DNA from: Beta vulgaris subsp. vulgaris | Taxonomy: Eukaryota; Streptophyta; Magnoliopsida; Caryophyllales; Amaranthaceae | Length of the DNA: 64,000 nucleotides | Direction: 5' to 3' | Assembly (NCBI RefSeq): GCF_026745355.1 | Contig: NC_079205.1 | Coordinates: 32,928,950-32,992,949 of the forward strand | Notes under the pieces: generated by a model | Told to the model about the DNA's origin: nothing | Seen by the model: only the letters and a program-made list of their open reading frames with translations | The model's database searches: none | Shown: positions 46,266 to 56,767 of the stretch, one piece after another | Layout: each line of letters opens with the position of its first letter | Numbering within the stretch: the first letter of the stretch is position 1 | Program-made: the position numbers and the translations under genes

Positions 46266-46405
46266 TTGTTTCGGTTTTATTAAATTTGTTTGGAATGTGA
46301 TATTCTAGTGGAGGTTTGTTTGTTTATGTATTTACAGAAATATTTGTAAGTATACTACGATCTATATATATTTAGATTCTCTATATATATCTATATATAT
46401 TCTAT
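46266..46405 (+). repeat. Direct repeat, left copy (flanks the MULE derivative)
   Basis: GATATTCTAGTGGAGGTTTGTTT ... AATATTTGTAAGTATACTACGATCTATATATATTTAGATTC closely matches 47790..47930 (GATATTCTAAGAGAGGTTTG ... AAATATTTGTAAATATAGTACAATCTATATATATCTAAATTC) in the same orientation. Confidence 0.7.
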
Positions 46406-46540
46406 ATAAAATCCGACTTGCGTGGATTCGATTCACATTAAAAATAATATGCACCAAGCTCAGGCACGTGACCCGCTACAAACTACTCACTCCCACTTTC
46501 CAAAAACCTGCAATTTTCTCTTTCAATAATACAAAAATAA

Positions 46541-46910
46541 TTGTTCAAAACATACATTATATCATGCCAAAACACACTATATCATGTCCATATACACTAT
46601 ATCATGCAACACTATCATGCCAAAAAAACACAACAAAATACTATATCATTTCAAAATATATTATATCATGTCAAAACACATTATATCATGTCCACATACA
46701 TTATATCATGCAACACTATCATGCCAAAAAAACAGCAAAACACTATCATGTCAAAACACACTATATCATTTCAAAATACACTATATCATGTCGATATACA
46801 CTATATCATGCAAAACACACGCCAAAAAACTCAGCAAAACACTATCATGTCAAAGTACACTATATCATTTCAAAATACACTATAGTATTTCAAAATACAC
46901 TAAATTATTT
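46541..46910 (-). repeat. GATATAGTG array 9 (reverse orientation)
   Basis: On plus it reads ACTATATCATGTCAAAACAC and similar units about every 20 bp, the reverse complement of arrays 1 to 8. The open frames across it (46468..46923, 46541..46885, 46584..46919) exist because the unit lacks stops in those frames; they are not genes. Confidence 0.88.
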
Positions 46911-47069
46911 CAAAATTAAATAGAAATGAATGAAAAAGCTGAAAGATATAGTACGAACTTGAACAGAGAGAAAATAAAAAAGTTACGAGAGAGAAAATGA
47001 AGAACTTAATTTATGAGAGAGAAAATGCAGAAGTTATAAGAGAACGAAGTTGGAAGAAGCTATCAGAGG

Positions 47070-47135
47070 AAAGAGAAGTTATTAGAGGCGAGAGAAGTTA
47101 TCAGAGGAGAGAAGTTATCAGAGGAGAGAGAAGAA
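47070..47135 (+). repeat. Short purine-rich tandem repeat
   Basis: AGAGAAGTTATCAGAGGAG units, period about 19, three to four copies with small changes. Confidence 0.75.
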
Positions 47136-47211
47136 AGAGTGGAAGACTGAATGCGGTAAAAACTGAGAGTTGTAGTCATAACAACTAATGTGAGATGGGT
47201 CGGGTGCAGGT

Positions 47212-47697
47212 TCATATTAGTTTTTTTTTTATTTTGTATATACTAAATTGATTCTTTTTGAAGCACAGGGCATCAGCCAGCCCGAGCATTGACAACGCCA
47301 ACGACACTGCACAACAAGAACAACGACAGAGGAGAGAGAAAATGCAAGGTAACAGCAACTTATAACCCAAAATAAAGAGACATTTGAGGCTCCCATTGTG
47401 GAGTTCCCAAAAGCTTTGAAAGATATTAATCAATGGAGTTTTAGGTGAGCAAAGATTTAATCTTTGATGAGGGATTCTTGATTTTATAAGAGAGAAAACA
47501 TAAGAATCATTATTTGCCAAAAAAAAAAAAGGAAAATGAGGGGAACACGGGGATGAAGACGAGTGGGAGAGGAAGCTTGGTAATTCTTCATAATGATGGT
47601 CAATGTCATTAATCTTCTTATATGATGAAGCATGAATTCTTGACAAATGAAGCCACAACAGAGAAATACAGATAATGAATAAGTTTTGTAAATTCAT
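47212..47697 (-). CDS. 161-residue ORF with signal-peptide-like start, doubtful gene
   Basis: Starts MNLQNLFIICISLLWLHLSR then IHASSYKK, a plausible secretory signal; the rest (Ser/His-rich, then a Cys-containing hydrophobic stretch RCSCCAVSLALSMLGLADAL) matches no family I know. The reading frame crosses an A-tract and runs into the MULE derivative end, and no homologue is recognised. It could be a lineage-specific secreted protein or a chance frame. Confidence 0.2.
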   Translation of the reverse strand: MNLQNLFIICISLLWLHLSRIHASSYKKINDIDHHYEELPSFLSHSSSSPCSPHFPFFFLANNDSYVFSLIKSRIPHQRLNLCSPKTPLINIFQSFWELHNGSLKCLFILGYKLLLPCIFSLLCRCSCCAVSLALSMLGLADALCFKKNQFSIYKIKKKLI

Positions 47698-47699
47698 TT

Positions 47700-48756
47700 T
47701 ATTTCAATAAAGTATATTATGATTATGTTCATCATCAGATGTAATTGTCTTTATGTTTTTAAACAAGTTCTACAATAATAGTTTTTTATTATTTCGATTT
47801 TATTATATATGATTGGCATATGATATTCTAAGAGAGGTTTGTTTCTTTATAAATATTTGTAAATATAGTACAATCTATATATATCTAAATTCTATTTATA
47901 TATCTATCTATATTTTATATATATACTAATAAACCTTGATAATTTAACCTATGTGTCATTCATCCGTATGCTTTCGCCATTTAGCAAACTAAAAATCGTC
48001 CTAAGTATTACCAATGTCGCATGTCGAATTTTTTATCATATCATAATTGCCACCAAGATTTCTATTTAATTGACCCCCCTTCAATCAGACATGTGGATGC
48101 TTAATCATGAATAAGGTGATCAACAAATTAATCTAAATCATTCCCAATTTTAAAAATATGATTTAAGGAATAAAAATCAATTGCATTTGAATATGGATTA
48201 TTTTCCTAAAGAAAAAAATCGATTGAACATTTTTTAAACCCTAATTCTATCACTATAGATACTCTAATCATACTTATATTGCATTGCTACATCAGACTAA
48301 CAACAAGACAAATTCGGCAAACTCGAAGTTCTTTCTAATGCTTCGGGGTCTGAAGATCATGCCCAAATGGAAACACTTTCTCTGGAAGATATGACATAAT
48401 AGACTTTATATCACTCCTAGGGGTGTTAATGAGCCATGGTGGCTCGCAAACTATTTGAGCTCGACTAGGTCAAAGCTCAATTTGAGTCTGAGATCGGATC
48501 GAGACCCTAACGAGCCGAGCCTGAGTTACGTTAAGTCCAGCTTCAAAGCTCCCAAACAAGCTCGATAAGATTTATATTACTAAAAATATTTCATTAATGT
48601 TAATAATAAATAATAAATATAGGGAAAAAAAGTGGTAGTCATAGGTTGTAAGGCCCGAGTACATTTTTGATAAATTAGAGAAACACTTAAAAAAAAGAAG
48701 GAAAACAAACCGTCAAAACAAAGACAATACTAGAAAATACGATGAGAGAGATTACT
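47700..48756. other. Intergenic DNA with direct-repeat right copy and a possible hAT-like remnant
   Basis: 47790..47930 is the right copy of the direct repeat at 46266..46405. At about 48418..48580, AGGGGTGTTAATGAGCC followed by GAGCTCGAC-type words resembles the end of common plant hAT-like non-autonomous elements, but only one end is seen. No gene. Confidence 0.4.
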
Positions 48757-49071
48757 CACTAGTAGAATAAATGTTTATTGTTGCGGTGATATTGCTGCGG
48801 TTTTACTCATATGCAGCAACATATCACGTAAAAAGAAAATATAAAATAACCATATTGCTGCGGTTTCGGCCAAAAACCACGGCAATATGGTTTTGACGAA
48901 ATTTTTTTTGAAAAAATTTCGACTATTTGAGCAAACATATTGCCGCGGTTCTCGAAAAAACGCAGCAATATATTAAAATGATATAAAAAGATATTATTTT
49001 AGAATATTGCTGCGGTTCTTATAAAAACCGCAGCAATAGGGCTATTTTAAGTATAAATAAAAGATGCAGCC

Positions 49072-49870
49072 TAACTAGGGTTTTGTTCCCCCTCTCTCCC
49101 TCATTAGCTCAGCCGTTTTCTTCACTCTCCTTTCTCTCCCCACTATCCTCTCTCCTCTCTCTCTCCCCTCACTAGGGTTTTCGCTCTCTCTCTCATTAAC
49201 CGTCGGTCGTGGCTCCTCTCTCCTCTTCGGCTGTGATTTCACCCTCTCTCTCCTCTTCGGCGCTGCAATTTTTCCCTTTCTCTCTAGTCTTAGGCGTTGT
49301 GATTTCGCCCTCTCTCTCATTAATCGTCGCTCGTGGCTCGCCTTTTCTCATGACTCGCAATCTCTCGTCGCTCGCCGTCCTTCGTGGCTCGTGACTCGCC
49401 ATTCTTCGTCGCTCGTGAATCTCACCACCACCATGGATGGTGGCGTCTCACTTACACTAGGGTTTTGTTCCCCCTCTCTCCCTCATTAGCTCAGTCGTTT
49501 TCTTCACTCTCCTTTCTCTCCCCACTATCCTTTCTCCTCTCTCTTCTCTCTCTCCTCACTAGGGTTTTCGCTCTCTCTCTCATTAACCATCGGTCGTGGC
49601 TCCTCTCTCCTCTTCGGCTGGGATTTTGCCCTCTCTCTCTCCTCTTCGGCTGTGATTTCGCCCTCTCTCTCCTCTTCGGCGCTACAATTTCGCCCTTTCT
49701 CTCTCCTCTTAGGCGTTGTGATTTCGCCCTCTCTCTCATTAACCGTCGCTTGTGGCTCGCCTTTTCTCATTACTCGCGATCTCTCATCGCTCGCCGTCCT
49801 TCATGGCTCGTGACTCGCCATTCTTCGTCGCTCGTGAATCTCACCACCACCATGGATGGTGACGTCTCAC
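49072..49870 (+). repeat. Direct duplication inside the CACTA element
   Basis: Copy 1 about 49072..49449, copy 2 about 49450..49875. Both start ACTAGGGTTTTGTTCCCCCT and end ACCATGGATGGTGRCGTCTC followed by ACTTACACT. Within each, CTCTCTCTCCTCTTCGGC-type words recur. ACTAGGGTTTTGTT plus a CT-rich leader and ATGGATGG look like a captured plant 5' UTR with start codon. No protein family recognised. The minus-strand Arg/Glu-rich frames here are artefacts. Confidence 0.75.
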
Positions 49871-49875
49871 TTACA

Positions 49876-50300
49876 CTGCATAAAGAAGTGGCATGTGCAG
49901 AAAAACTCTTGCCTTGTCTGTAAAGCGGAAGCATCTTCTCTCTAGGATCTCAAGTGGGTTGTGTTATGTGATTATGGATGGTGGCGTCTCGATTAGAATT
50001 TTTTCATCGCTGTTTTTGTTTTTATTGTTTTAAGTTTTTTAATTGTTTTAAGTTTTTTTTTGTTTCAGTGTAGTAATTCTCATTTTTTTTGGAATCTCAT
50101 TTATCATTTAAGTTATTTTTATTCAGTTTTCTTATTGTTTTTTTTTTTTTGTTTGTCCAGTTTTCTTATTGTTTTTTTTTTTGTTAGTTTCATTTCATTT
50201 TATGGTGGAAGTTTTTTGATTTTTTGCTATTTTTCTGATTTATTTTTATGTTACGAATTTAATGGCAAAATGCAAAAAAAAAAAAAATTTTTTTGCTTAG
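49876..50300. other. CACTA interior after the duplication
   Basis: T-rich sequence with poly-T tracts; no gene. Confidence 0.6.
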
Positions 50301-50595
50301 ACTTGTACCTATTGCTGCGGTTTTTTATATGCCTATTTTTTAATATTAAATATAGCATATTGCTGCCGTTTTCCCTAAAAGCCGCGGCAATATACTTTAC
50401 GAATCTGATATAAAATACATATATTGCTGCGATTTTACCCAGAAATCGGAGCAATATGTTCAAATATTGTTGCGATTTAAAACCGCAACAATATATTAAT
50501 TACCTATTATTGCCCCCTTAATTGTTGCGCGGCCAAAACCGCCGCAATAGGCCATTTAATGACCGCATCAATAAGCATTTATTCTACTAGTGACT

Positions 50596-50982
50596 TGAAC
50601 TGAACAAACATAAACAACATTTAATATGAAGCATGTCATTGTCGGTAGATTTCAGTATCAAACATTGTGAGTCCTTAAAAGCACAATAACAAGTTGTACC
50701 TATTCCACATCGGTGATTTAACAAGAGTGTGTGTCAAATGCTTCTATGAAACAAGTAAGCTTGGAATTGAACGGTCCCAACAGCTTGCCTATCAGTTCTT
50801 TGGGCTATGCAAGTAACAATAGTTTGTATACTGGCCTTCAAATAAACAACTAAATCTTTGGGCCTTATGAGATATGACCTTGGAGTACTTACTTTCGTTG
50901 AACTTGACTTTAAGCTATTTGAGCCTAACAATCTCGAGTCGATCTGCATCACAGAGGTATATCTCCTACAAATCAATGTCCT

Positions 50983-51069
<87 letters not shown>

Positions 51070-51277
51070 ATTATCAATGTAGAAGACACTCAACATCTTT
51101 TCCGCGACTGCGCTCTCGTGGCATGCGCATAGCGCACCAACCAATTAGGAATTCTTTCTAATATTAACGTGCAAGTTCCGCTAAAAATTGGTTAATAGCT
51201 TGGCTCAATTACTTCTGCATGGATGACAGAAAAGATGGCACCCGACTACCAATATTTATAGGCACACTATGAAACAT
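50596..51277. other. Intergenic DNA with long (AT)n microsatellite
   Basis: (AT)n at about 50990..51066. 50640..50960 shows no gene. Nothing else recognised before the Harbinger element. Confidence 0.6.
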
Positions 51278-51791
51278 CTAGGCTCCGTTTGGTAGAGCGT
51301 AAAACACTTTCAACTGAAAATGAGTATACAAGGAAAACCTTTTACATAGGAAAACTCAATTTCATAAGCATTTTCCTTTGTTTGGTTGCATGGTAAATGG
51401 TCTTCCCCTATAAGCATTTTCCATTATTTGGTTCAATGGAAAATCAGTTTCAACTATTAATCTAGTTATTACCTCTTGAGTGTTAGTTATTGTTCTTTTA
51501 TTACTATTGTTTTTAAAACTCTTATATAAATATATATCTATTGGCTTCCTTAAATTACTATGGGGAGATGATTATAACATTTTTGCAGAAAAATTATTAT
51601 TGGCTTCCTTTAAAATTTTGAGCAAACTAATTTAACATTTTTGCTAGAAAAAAAGTCATTCTTATAACATTCCCAAAGTTTCTAACATGTCATAGCACAA
51701 TACTATTGAGACTATTAGGCATAACAATAGTCCGCATCAAAACCTTCAAAATAGTAGATAGTTCACAACACAAAATTAGCCACTAAAAAAA

Positions 51792-52273
51792 TTAGAGTAG
51801 AGTCTTGACATATTTTTGGAGCCAAAGCTTGCGAAGAGATTCACTTTTAGTCAAGAAAGCTTTAGCAAGCATCTCACCCTCAACCATGTGGTCAAAAGCA
51901 GCAACGCGGATAGCTCTTCAAAGTCATCCAGCTTCATGATTTCCTTGTAAAGTTTCCCCACATCAAGTTGGTTGTCCGAAATTTTTTTCAGAGCACTAAC
52001 AACTTCACCTAGTTGAGTAGAGATGTGTTGCAAATCACCCCCTTCGTCTTCAAGTCGAGGCATCTTCCTATAAGATCTAGGCTCAGAAGAAGTTCCACTG
52101 TCTGACTTGGTAGACTCAATTTCGGTAGTACTAGGCTGCCCACTTGAAGTATTTTGAATGTCGCCGAATGTCTTTGAGAAATTACCTCGTGCCATGTCTT
52201 TACTCGCTACTATTGCTACCTCCTCAAACATATCAATTTTCTTGTTCAAATATTTGTCATGAGATGGATATTG
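51792..52273 (-). pseudogene. Harbinger Myb/SANT-like protein, C-terminal exon
   Basis: Follows an acceptor (TTATTTAATAG) and reads QYPSHDKYLNKKIDMFEEVA, a Ser/Thr-rich stretch, then HISTQLGEVVSALKKISDNQ and KLYKEIMKLDDFEE. After a one-base shift near 51905 the frame continues with FDHMVEGEMLAKAFLTKSES and LRKLWLQKYV to a stop at 51792..51794. This matches the C-terminal part of the plant Myb/SANT-like proteins that accompany PIF/Harbinger transposases and help them enter the nucleus and bind the ends. The trihelix DNA-binding part is missing. Confidence 0.65.
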
Positions 52274-52756
52274 CTATTAAATAATGAAGAAAATTAACAA
52301 ATTTCAGATTGTTGTTTGGCAGGATCTTAAAGTAGTCATTTAAGCTCTAAAACTACAATTGTTATTTCCATTTCACTTACCATAAGAAGGTTATATTTGG
52401 AAGTATAAAATAATCCTAATCCTTAGTATATACTTAATGTCCCTATTCTATCAATGAACTCAACATTTCTCTGTAGTCCTCAAAATCAGAAAGTTCATTC
52501 ATTTAGCAAATATTCAAACCTTGAATATACCAATCCACCATAAGTATCAGCCATCATGTAATTTGTGTCACATAAAGCATAAAGATGTCCTGTAAAATAA
52601 CTAAGATAACCATTCCCCATAAACAACCATGTCAGTGTTTCACTACCACAGTCGTAAACTCCCAAATATAGCATTCCTTAATTTCAACAGAAGTTTGATT
52701 CCTATTGATTGAACATAAGACAAGATTGTAAGAGAGAGAGAAAACAAAAACATACC

Positions 52757-53475
52757 TGAACATAAGCAAGATATGTTTTAGGAGGGTTGTTGGTATACTC
52801 TTTCAAATGATAACGCACTCGCCTATATGGAGGCATAAATCCTTTACGATCACCATACCCTCCGTCGGCAAGATAATACTTCCCTACATTGATATCACCA
52901 ATTTTCCAATCAATTTAAGTACACTACACCATAATTAGCAACAAAAGAAAAAGGTTAAAAAATTGCTTTCGGGAACCTTAAACCCCCTTTTAAGTGCATC
53001 ACTTAAAACCCTTGAATCATGGGCAGAACCCTCCAAACCAGCAAGTACAAAAGTGAATTTCAGGTCATAATCAGCTACTGCTAGTACATTCTGTGTAGTC
53101 TTAACCTTTCTTCCCCGAAATCGATCTTGGATCTCAATAGGAACAGATGCACGTACATGGGTACCATCTATAGCTCCTATAAAATCTTCAAACTAAGGAA
53201 AAACCTTGAATTGTTATGAATTTCAGGTTGCACAAAAGTTTCTAGTGGTTCTATAACATATGGGTACAAGTGAAGGATTGCTTGGAGCACAATATGGAAG
53301 TAGTAATGTATAGTCCAAGTAGATCGAAAGAATCTTCCCCCGGCTGCCCGAAATCTTACATTACGATGAATTAAACACCGCATCATGATCATTTCTCAAA
53401 GAAGAACCCAAATCCTTTTAAAATACTACAACCCAACTAATAATATAATTTGAACTTATATTTATGTTAGGTTAA
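52757..53475 (-). pseudogene. Harbinger transposase (DDE_4), partial
   Basis: Read on minus from the gypsy border. The segment at 53392..53190 has STWTIHYYFHIVLQAILHLY, then after a frame break DFIGAIDGTHVRASVPIEIQ (first Asp, near 53170), VADYDLKFTFVLAGLEGSAH with DSRVL (second Asp, near 53030) and YYLADGGYGDRKGFMPPYR (near 52880..52830). The exon ends TYLAYVQ at a donor (GTATGT) near 52755. The usual next block with RNVIERTFGVLK, which holds the catalytic Glu, is absent before the Myb-type exon at 52273. The N-terminal part is cut off by the gypsy insertion and I do not find it convincingly at 59405..60240. Confidence 0.8.
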
Positions 53476-54170
53476 TGATATGGATGCAAAGGCACTTGTT
53501 AACCATGAGCCTATTGACTTGACCATGGAAACTTTAGGGTTTCAAATCAAGAACAAGAACCAAGTCTTAGCTTGTGTGCTAACATGGGACCTAGAGGATG
53601 GCGTGGAAAGGAGTGAAGAGGAGTCCTAGTCCTATTAGGATTACTCCTAGCTTACTACATAGAATCCTAGTTCTGTTAGGATTGCTATGTTTATCTTTAT
53701 GTTTTTATGTTTTATGTTTTAAAGCTCTTAAAGAGATAAACATGTGACTTGTACATGTTATCTTTAGGAGTCTAATTAGGAGTCTAAAGTAAAGTAGGAG
53801 TAGGATAAGTTTATGTTTTCCTAGTTAGAGTAGAATAAGTTGTACCCTATATAAAGGGACCGATTTCTTTCAATAAAACTTAGAGTGATTTTAGTTATTT
53901 TCTTTCTTCTTGATTGTGTGCTTATTTGCTTACAATTGAAACCATTAATTATTCTTCAGGAGTGTTGAATACTTAGTGTTAAACATCTTAATTCCAGGAG
54001 TGGTTTAAGAGTGTTTAAGAGTTTTTATTCAAGGTTCAGGAGTGTTCTTGAATAAATCCATATCCCTTGTTCGAGTGTTTACATGTTAAGTTCGAAGTTC
54101 TTGGAGTTCATACCTTCAAGATTCATATTCATCTTTGATTATTAGACTTCTTGGTTTAGTAATCATATCA
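53476..54170 (+). repeat. Gypsy 5' LTR
   Basis: Contains a TATA-like CTATATAAAGGGAC at about 53850..53863, so transcription likely starts about 30 bp downstream. Its first 110 bp is coding-like, being the LTR copy of the pol C-terminus. Confidence 0.93.
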
Positions 54171-54172
54171 AG

Positions 54173-54186
54173 TGGTATCAAGAGCA
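54173..54186 (+). promoter_or_regulatory. Gypsy primer-binding site (iMet tRNA)
   Basis: TGGTATCAAGAGCA, 2 bp inside the LTR. One extra A compared with TGGTATCAGAGCA. Confidence 0.8.
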
Positions 54187-54440
54187 TAGGTAACATCCAT
54201 TGAAGGGGGTCCGAAATTTTTTGCTAGTAGGGGGAGTATTAGATCTTCAAGAAAGTCTTAAAGATCCAATCTTTTTTTCAAGATTCTTGATTTTTCATAA
54301 AGTTTCATCAAAGTACTACAATATTATTATTGATTGGTGAAAGAAAAACATCCAAGATCCATAAAAACATCCAAGATTGCATCAAGATCCAATCTTTAGG
54401 ATCAAGAAAGGTGTAGGAGGTACTTGGAGACAACGAAAAC

Positions 54441-55322
54441 ATGATGTCCGAGATGGACAAGTTGTCGATGGCTATGAGTGAATTATCAAGGGCTCAAGCT
54501 GAGTTAGCCTAAACACAAACTGAGGCAAGCAACCATTCCAAGAGGATAGATGCACGCCTAGATGCTATGGCCGACATACTCAACAAGAGACTCAATCCAA
54601 ATAGTGCGTCCTATGTAGGTATACATTCGGAGGATGAAGGGGATGAAGGTGACTCAAGACCACCCAAGAACACCTATCCAGATGATAAAGGATTGAAGCT
54701 TGAGGATTACACTGGTGAAGGCAAGCCTGAGGACTTGTTGGAGTGGATTCGACAACTAGAGAAAGTAAGTGAGTATAGGGGCTTTGATGATCGAAAAAAG
54801 TTCAAAGTTGCTGCCATAAGACTCATGAAATATGCTGGGATTTGGCTTGAAGGATTGCAGCACAAAGAGCCAAGAAAAACAAACCAAGCTATGTAGTTGG
54901 GAGAAGTTGAAGGGGAAGCTTAAAGATAAGTTTTTGCCGGATGATTATGAACAAAGGCAATTCATAAGGCTTACATCAATAAGCCAAGGTAGCCTAAGTG
55001 TACATGAATACACTATGGAGTTTGAGAAGCTAGGCCTCATCTGTGATATAGAGGAGAAAGAGAAGCACAAAACAGCAAGGTACATTAAAGGGTTGAATAG
55101 AAACATAGCTAAGAGAGTTGAATTCTTCTTACCATACTTTCGGGGATGTGACTAAGCTAGCTATGAAGTTTGAAGAGCATGACAAGGAAGAGAAACCTAA
55201 GGGAACATACACACCTAGGTATGACCCTAATTTAAAAGGAAAAGCTACTACTTCCTACACAAGTGGTCCGAAAACCCTAAACCTAGCTTTACACCTAAGG
55301 AAGACACTACTATGGAAAAACT
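54441..55322 (+). pseudogene. gag: Gypsy gag
   Basis: The reading frame from ATG 54441 (MMSEMDKLSMAMSELSRAQA) hits TAA at 54510, then continues open to about 54890 with EDYTGEGKPEDLLEWIRQLE and RGFDDRKKFKVAAIRLMKYA. A shift leads to LKGKLKDKFLPDDYEQRQFI and GSLSVHEYTMEFEKLGLICD, the retrotrans_gag core. Another shift near 55130 leads to the region before the zinc knuckle, ended by TAA at 55322..55324. Role: capsid assembly. Confidence 0.85.
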
Positions 55323-55324
55323 AA

Positions 55325-56767
55325 GTGGCCGTACCTAAGGAGAAGTTTGAGGAATTGAGAAAATGCTTCAAGTGTCAAGGAAGAGGACACATAGCAAGCA
55401 ATTGTCCTACCAAGAAAGCCCTTACCATGAGGCAATACTTAGCCTTGCAAGAAGAAGAAGGAGGTATGAATTCATCCCTGAAGAGAGCAAAGCATGGGGA
55501 GAATGATGAAGAAGAGGATGCTTTTGCAGAAGATGATTCAAGGCTTATTGGAGTGTTAGGCGCACCTTACATGTGGATCACACACCTAACATGGCACAAA
55601 GGAGATCTTTTCCATACTAGATGCAAGGTAGGTGAGTATACTTGTAATGTAATAATAGATAGTGGTTCTTGCACTAATGTTATTGCAGTTGAAGTGGTGT
55701 CTAAACTCAATCTCATCACAAGGGCACACCCTAAACCCTACAAGTTGAGTTGGTTAGATGATAGCACTGGCATGAGAGTGAAGAAACAAGCACTTATTTC
55801 ATTCTCTATTGGAAGCTACAAAGATGAGCTATGGTGTGATATCTTACCTATGAGTGCATGCCATCTTCTACTTGGAAGACCATGGCAATTTGATAGGAAG
55901 GTTATTCATGAGGGGGACACCAATGTCTATTCTGTATTGGTTGGTTCAAAAAGGGTTAGATTACATCCTCTAAACCCTACTCAAGTGGCGCCTAAACAAC
56001 AACCTAAGACACCAAGTTACTTTCTAAATGCAAAAGAGTTCGAGCATGAAGTAGAGAAAGGAGGTTGTGCTTATGCTTTGGTTGTGAAGCAAGTGAATAC
56101 AAGTATCAAGGTACATAACAATGATCAACTAGAAACTTTGATGCATGAATTCAAAGATGTTTTTCCAGAGGAGTTACCACAAGGCCTTCCACCTTTAAGA
56201 GGATATGAACATGCTACTGATCTTGTTCCTGGCGCACCATTACCTAACAAACCCGCTTATAGATGTGATCCAGTGGCTTCTAAGGAGTTGCAACGCCAAA
56301 TTGAAGAGCTAATTGAAAGAGGTTATGTAAGGGAAAGTATGAGTCCATGTGCAGCGCCAGCTTTATTAGTTCCTAAGAAAGATGGAACATGGAGGATGTG
56401 CATAGATAGTAGAGCAGTAAACAACATAACAGTGAAATATAGGTTTCCTATGCCTAGATTGGAGGATATGTTGGATGAATTACATGGTGCTTCAATCTTT
56501 TCTAAGATTGATCTTCGAAGTGGTTATCATCAAATGAGGATTAGGGAAGGAGATGAGTGGAAAACAACCTTCAAGACTAAGCAAGGGTTGTATGAGTGGA
56601 TGGTCATGCCCTTTGGCTTATGCAATGCGCCTAGTTCCTTTATGAGGCTAATGAATGAGGTACTTCGTCCTTTCCTTAATAAATTTGTGGTTGTTTATTT
56701 GGATGATATACTAATCTATAGCAAGAGTTTGGAGAACATTTGGCTCACTTGCGCCAACTATTCATAA
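55325..56767 (+). pseudogene. pol: Gypsy zinc knuckle, protease and reverse transcriptase
   Basis: A single open stretch of 480 codons. Zinc knuckle [14 protein letters not shown] (CX2CX4HX4C) near the start. Protease active site [13 protein letters not shown] near residue 110. RT begins around residue 290 ([20 protein letters not shown]), with [35 protein letters not shown] and the catalytic [11 protein letters not shown]. The frame then shifts near 56740 within the thumb and ends early. Zinc knuckle, protease and RT in one frame suggest gag-pol was a single polyprotein before the breaks. Confidence 0.93.

Larger units (their letters stand above)
46386..47250 (-). mobile_element. Short non-autonomous MULE derivative, inverted relative to MULE-A/B
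   Basis: The left end (about 46408..46500: ATCCGACTTGCGTGG ... CACATTAAAAATAATATGCA ... CTCAGGCACGTGACCC) matches the reverse complement of the MULE-B right terminal region. The right end (about 47190..47225: GGGTCGGGTGCAGGTTCATA) is a weaker inverted copy. The inside holds array 9 and a purine-rich stretch but no gene. Boundaries are approximate. Confidence 0.6.
48757..50592. mobile_element. Non-autonomous CACTA (En/Spm) element, 1836 bp
   Basis: Terminal inverted repeats CACTAGTAGAATAAATGYTT followed by ATTG, exact at both ends except for small changes, and a 3-bp duplication ACT (48754..48756 and 50593..50595). Subterminal regions (48779..49045 and 50310..50570) carry many copies of a motif near ATTGCTGCGGTTTT in both orientations, as expected for transposase-binding repeats. 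No transposase. The middle holds a direct duplication of a CT-rich, 5'-UTR-like segment. Confidence 0.93.

Noticed and set aside
46386..46500. Exact match of MULE termini with a target duplication
   Set aside because: Homology to the MULE-B end is clear, but the outer boundary and a 9-bp duplication could not be fixed by eye.
46468..46923. Three overlapping open frames of 111 to 151 codons
   Set aside because: They arise from the repeated TATATCATG-type unit, which lacks stops in these frames; no domain or start context.
49075..49770. Arg/Glu/Lys-rich frames on the minus strand
   Set aside because: Complement of CT-rich simple sequence in the CACTA duplication; low complexity explains the openness.
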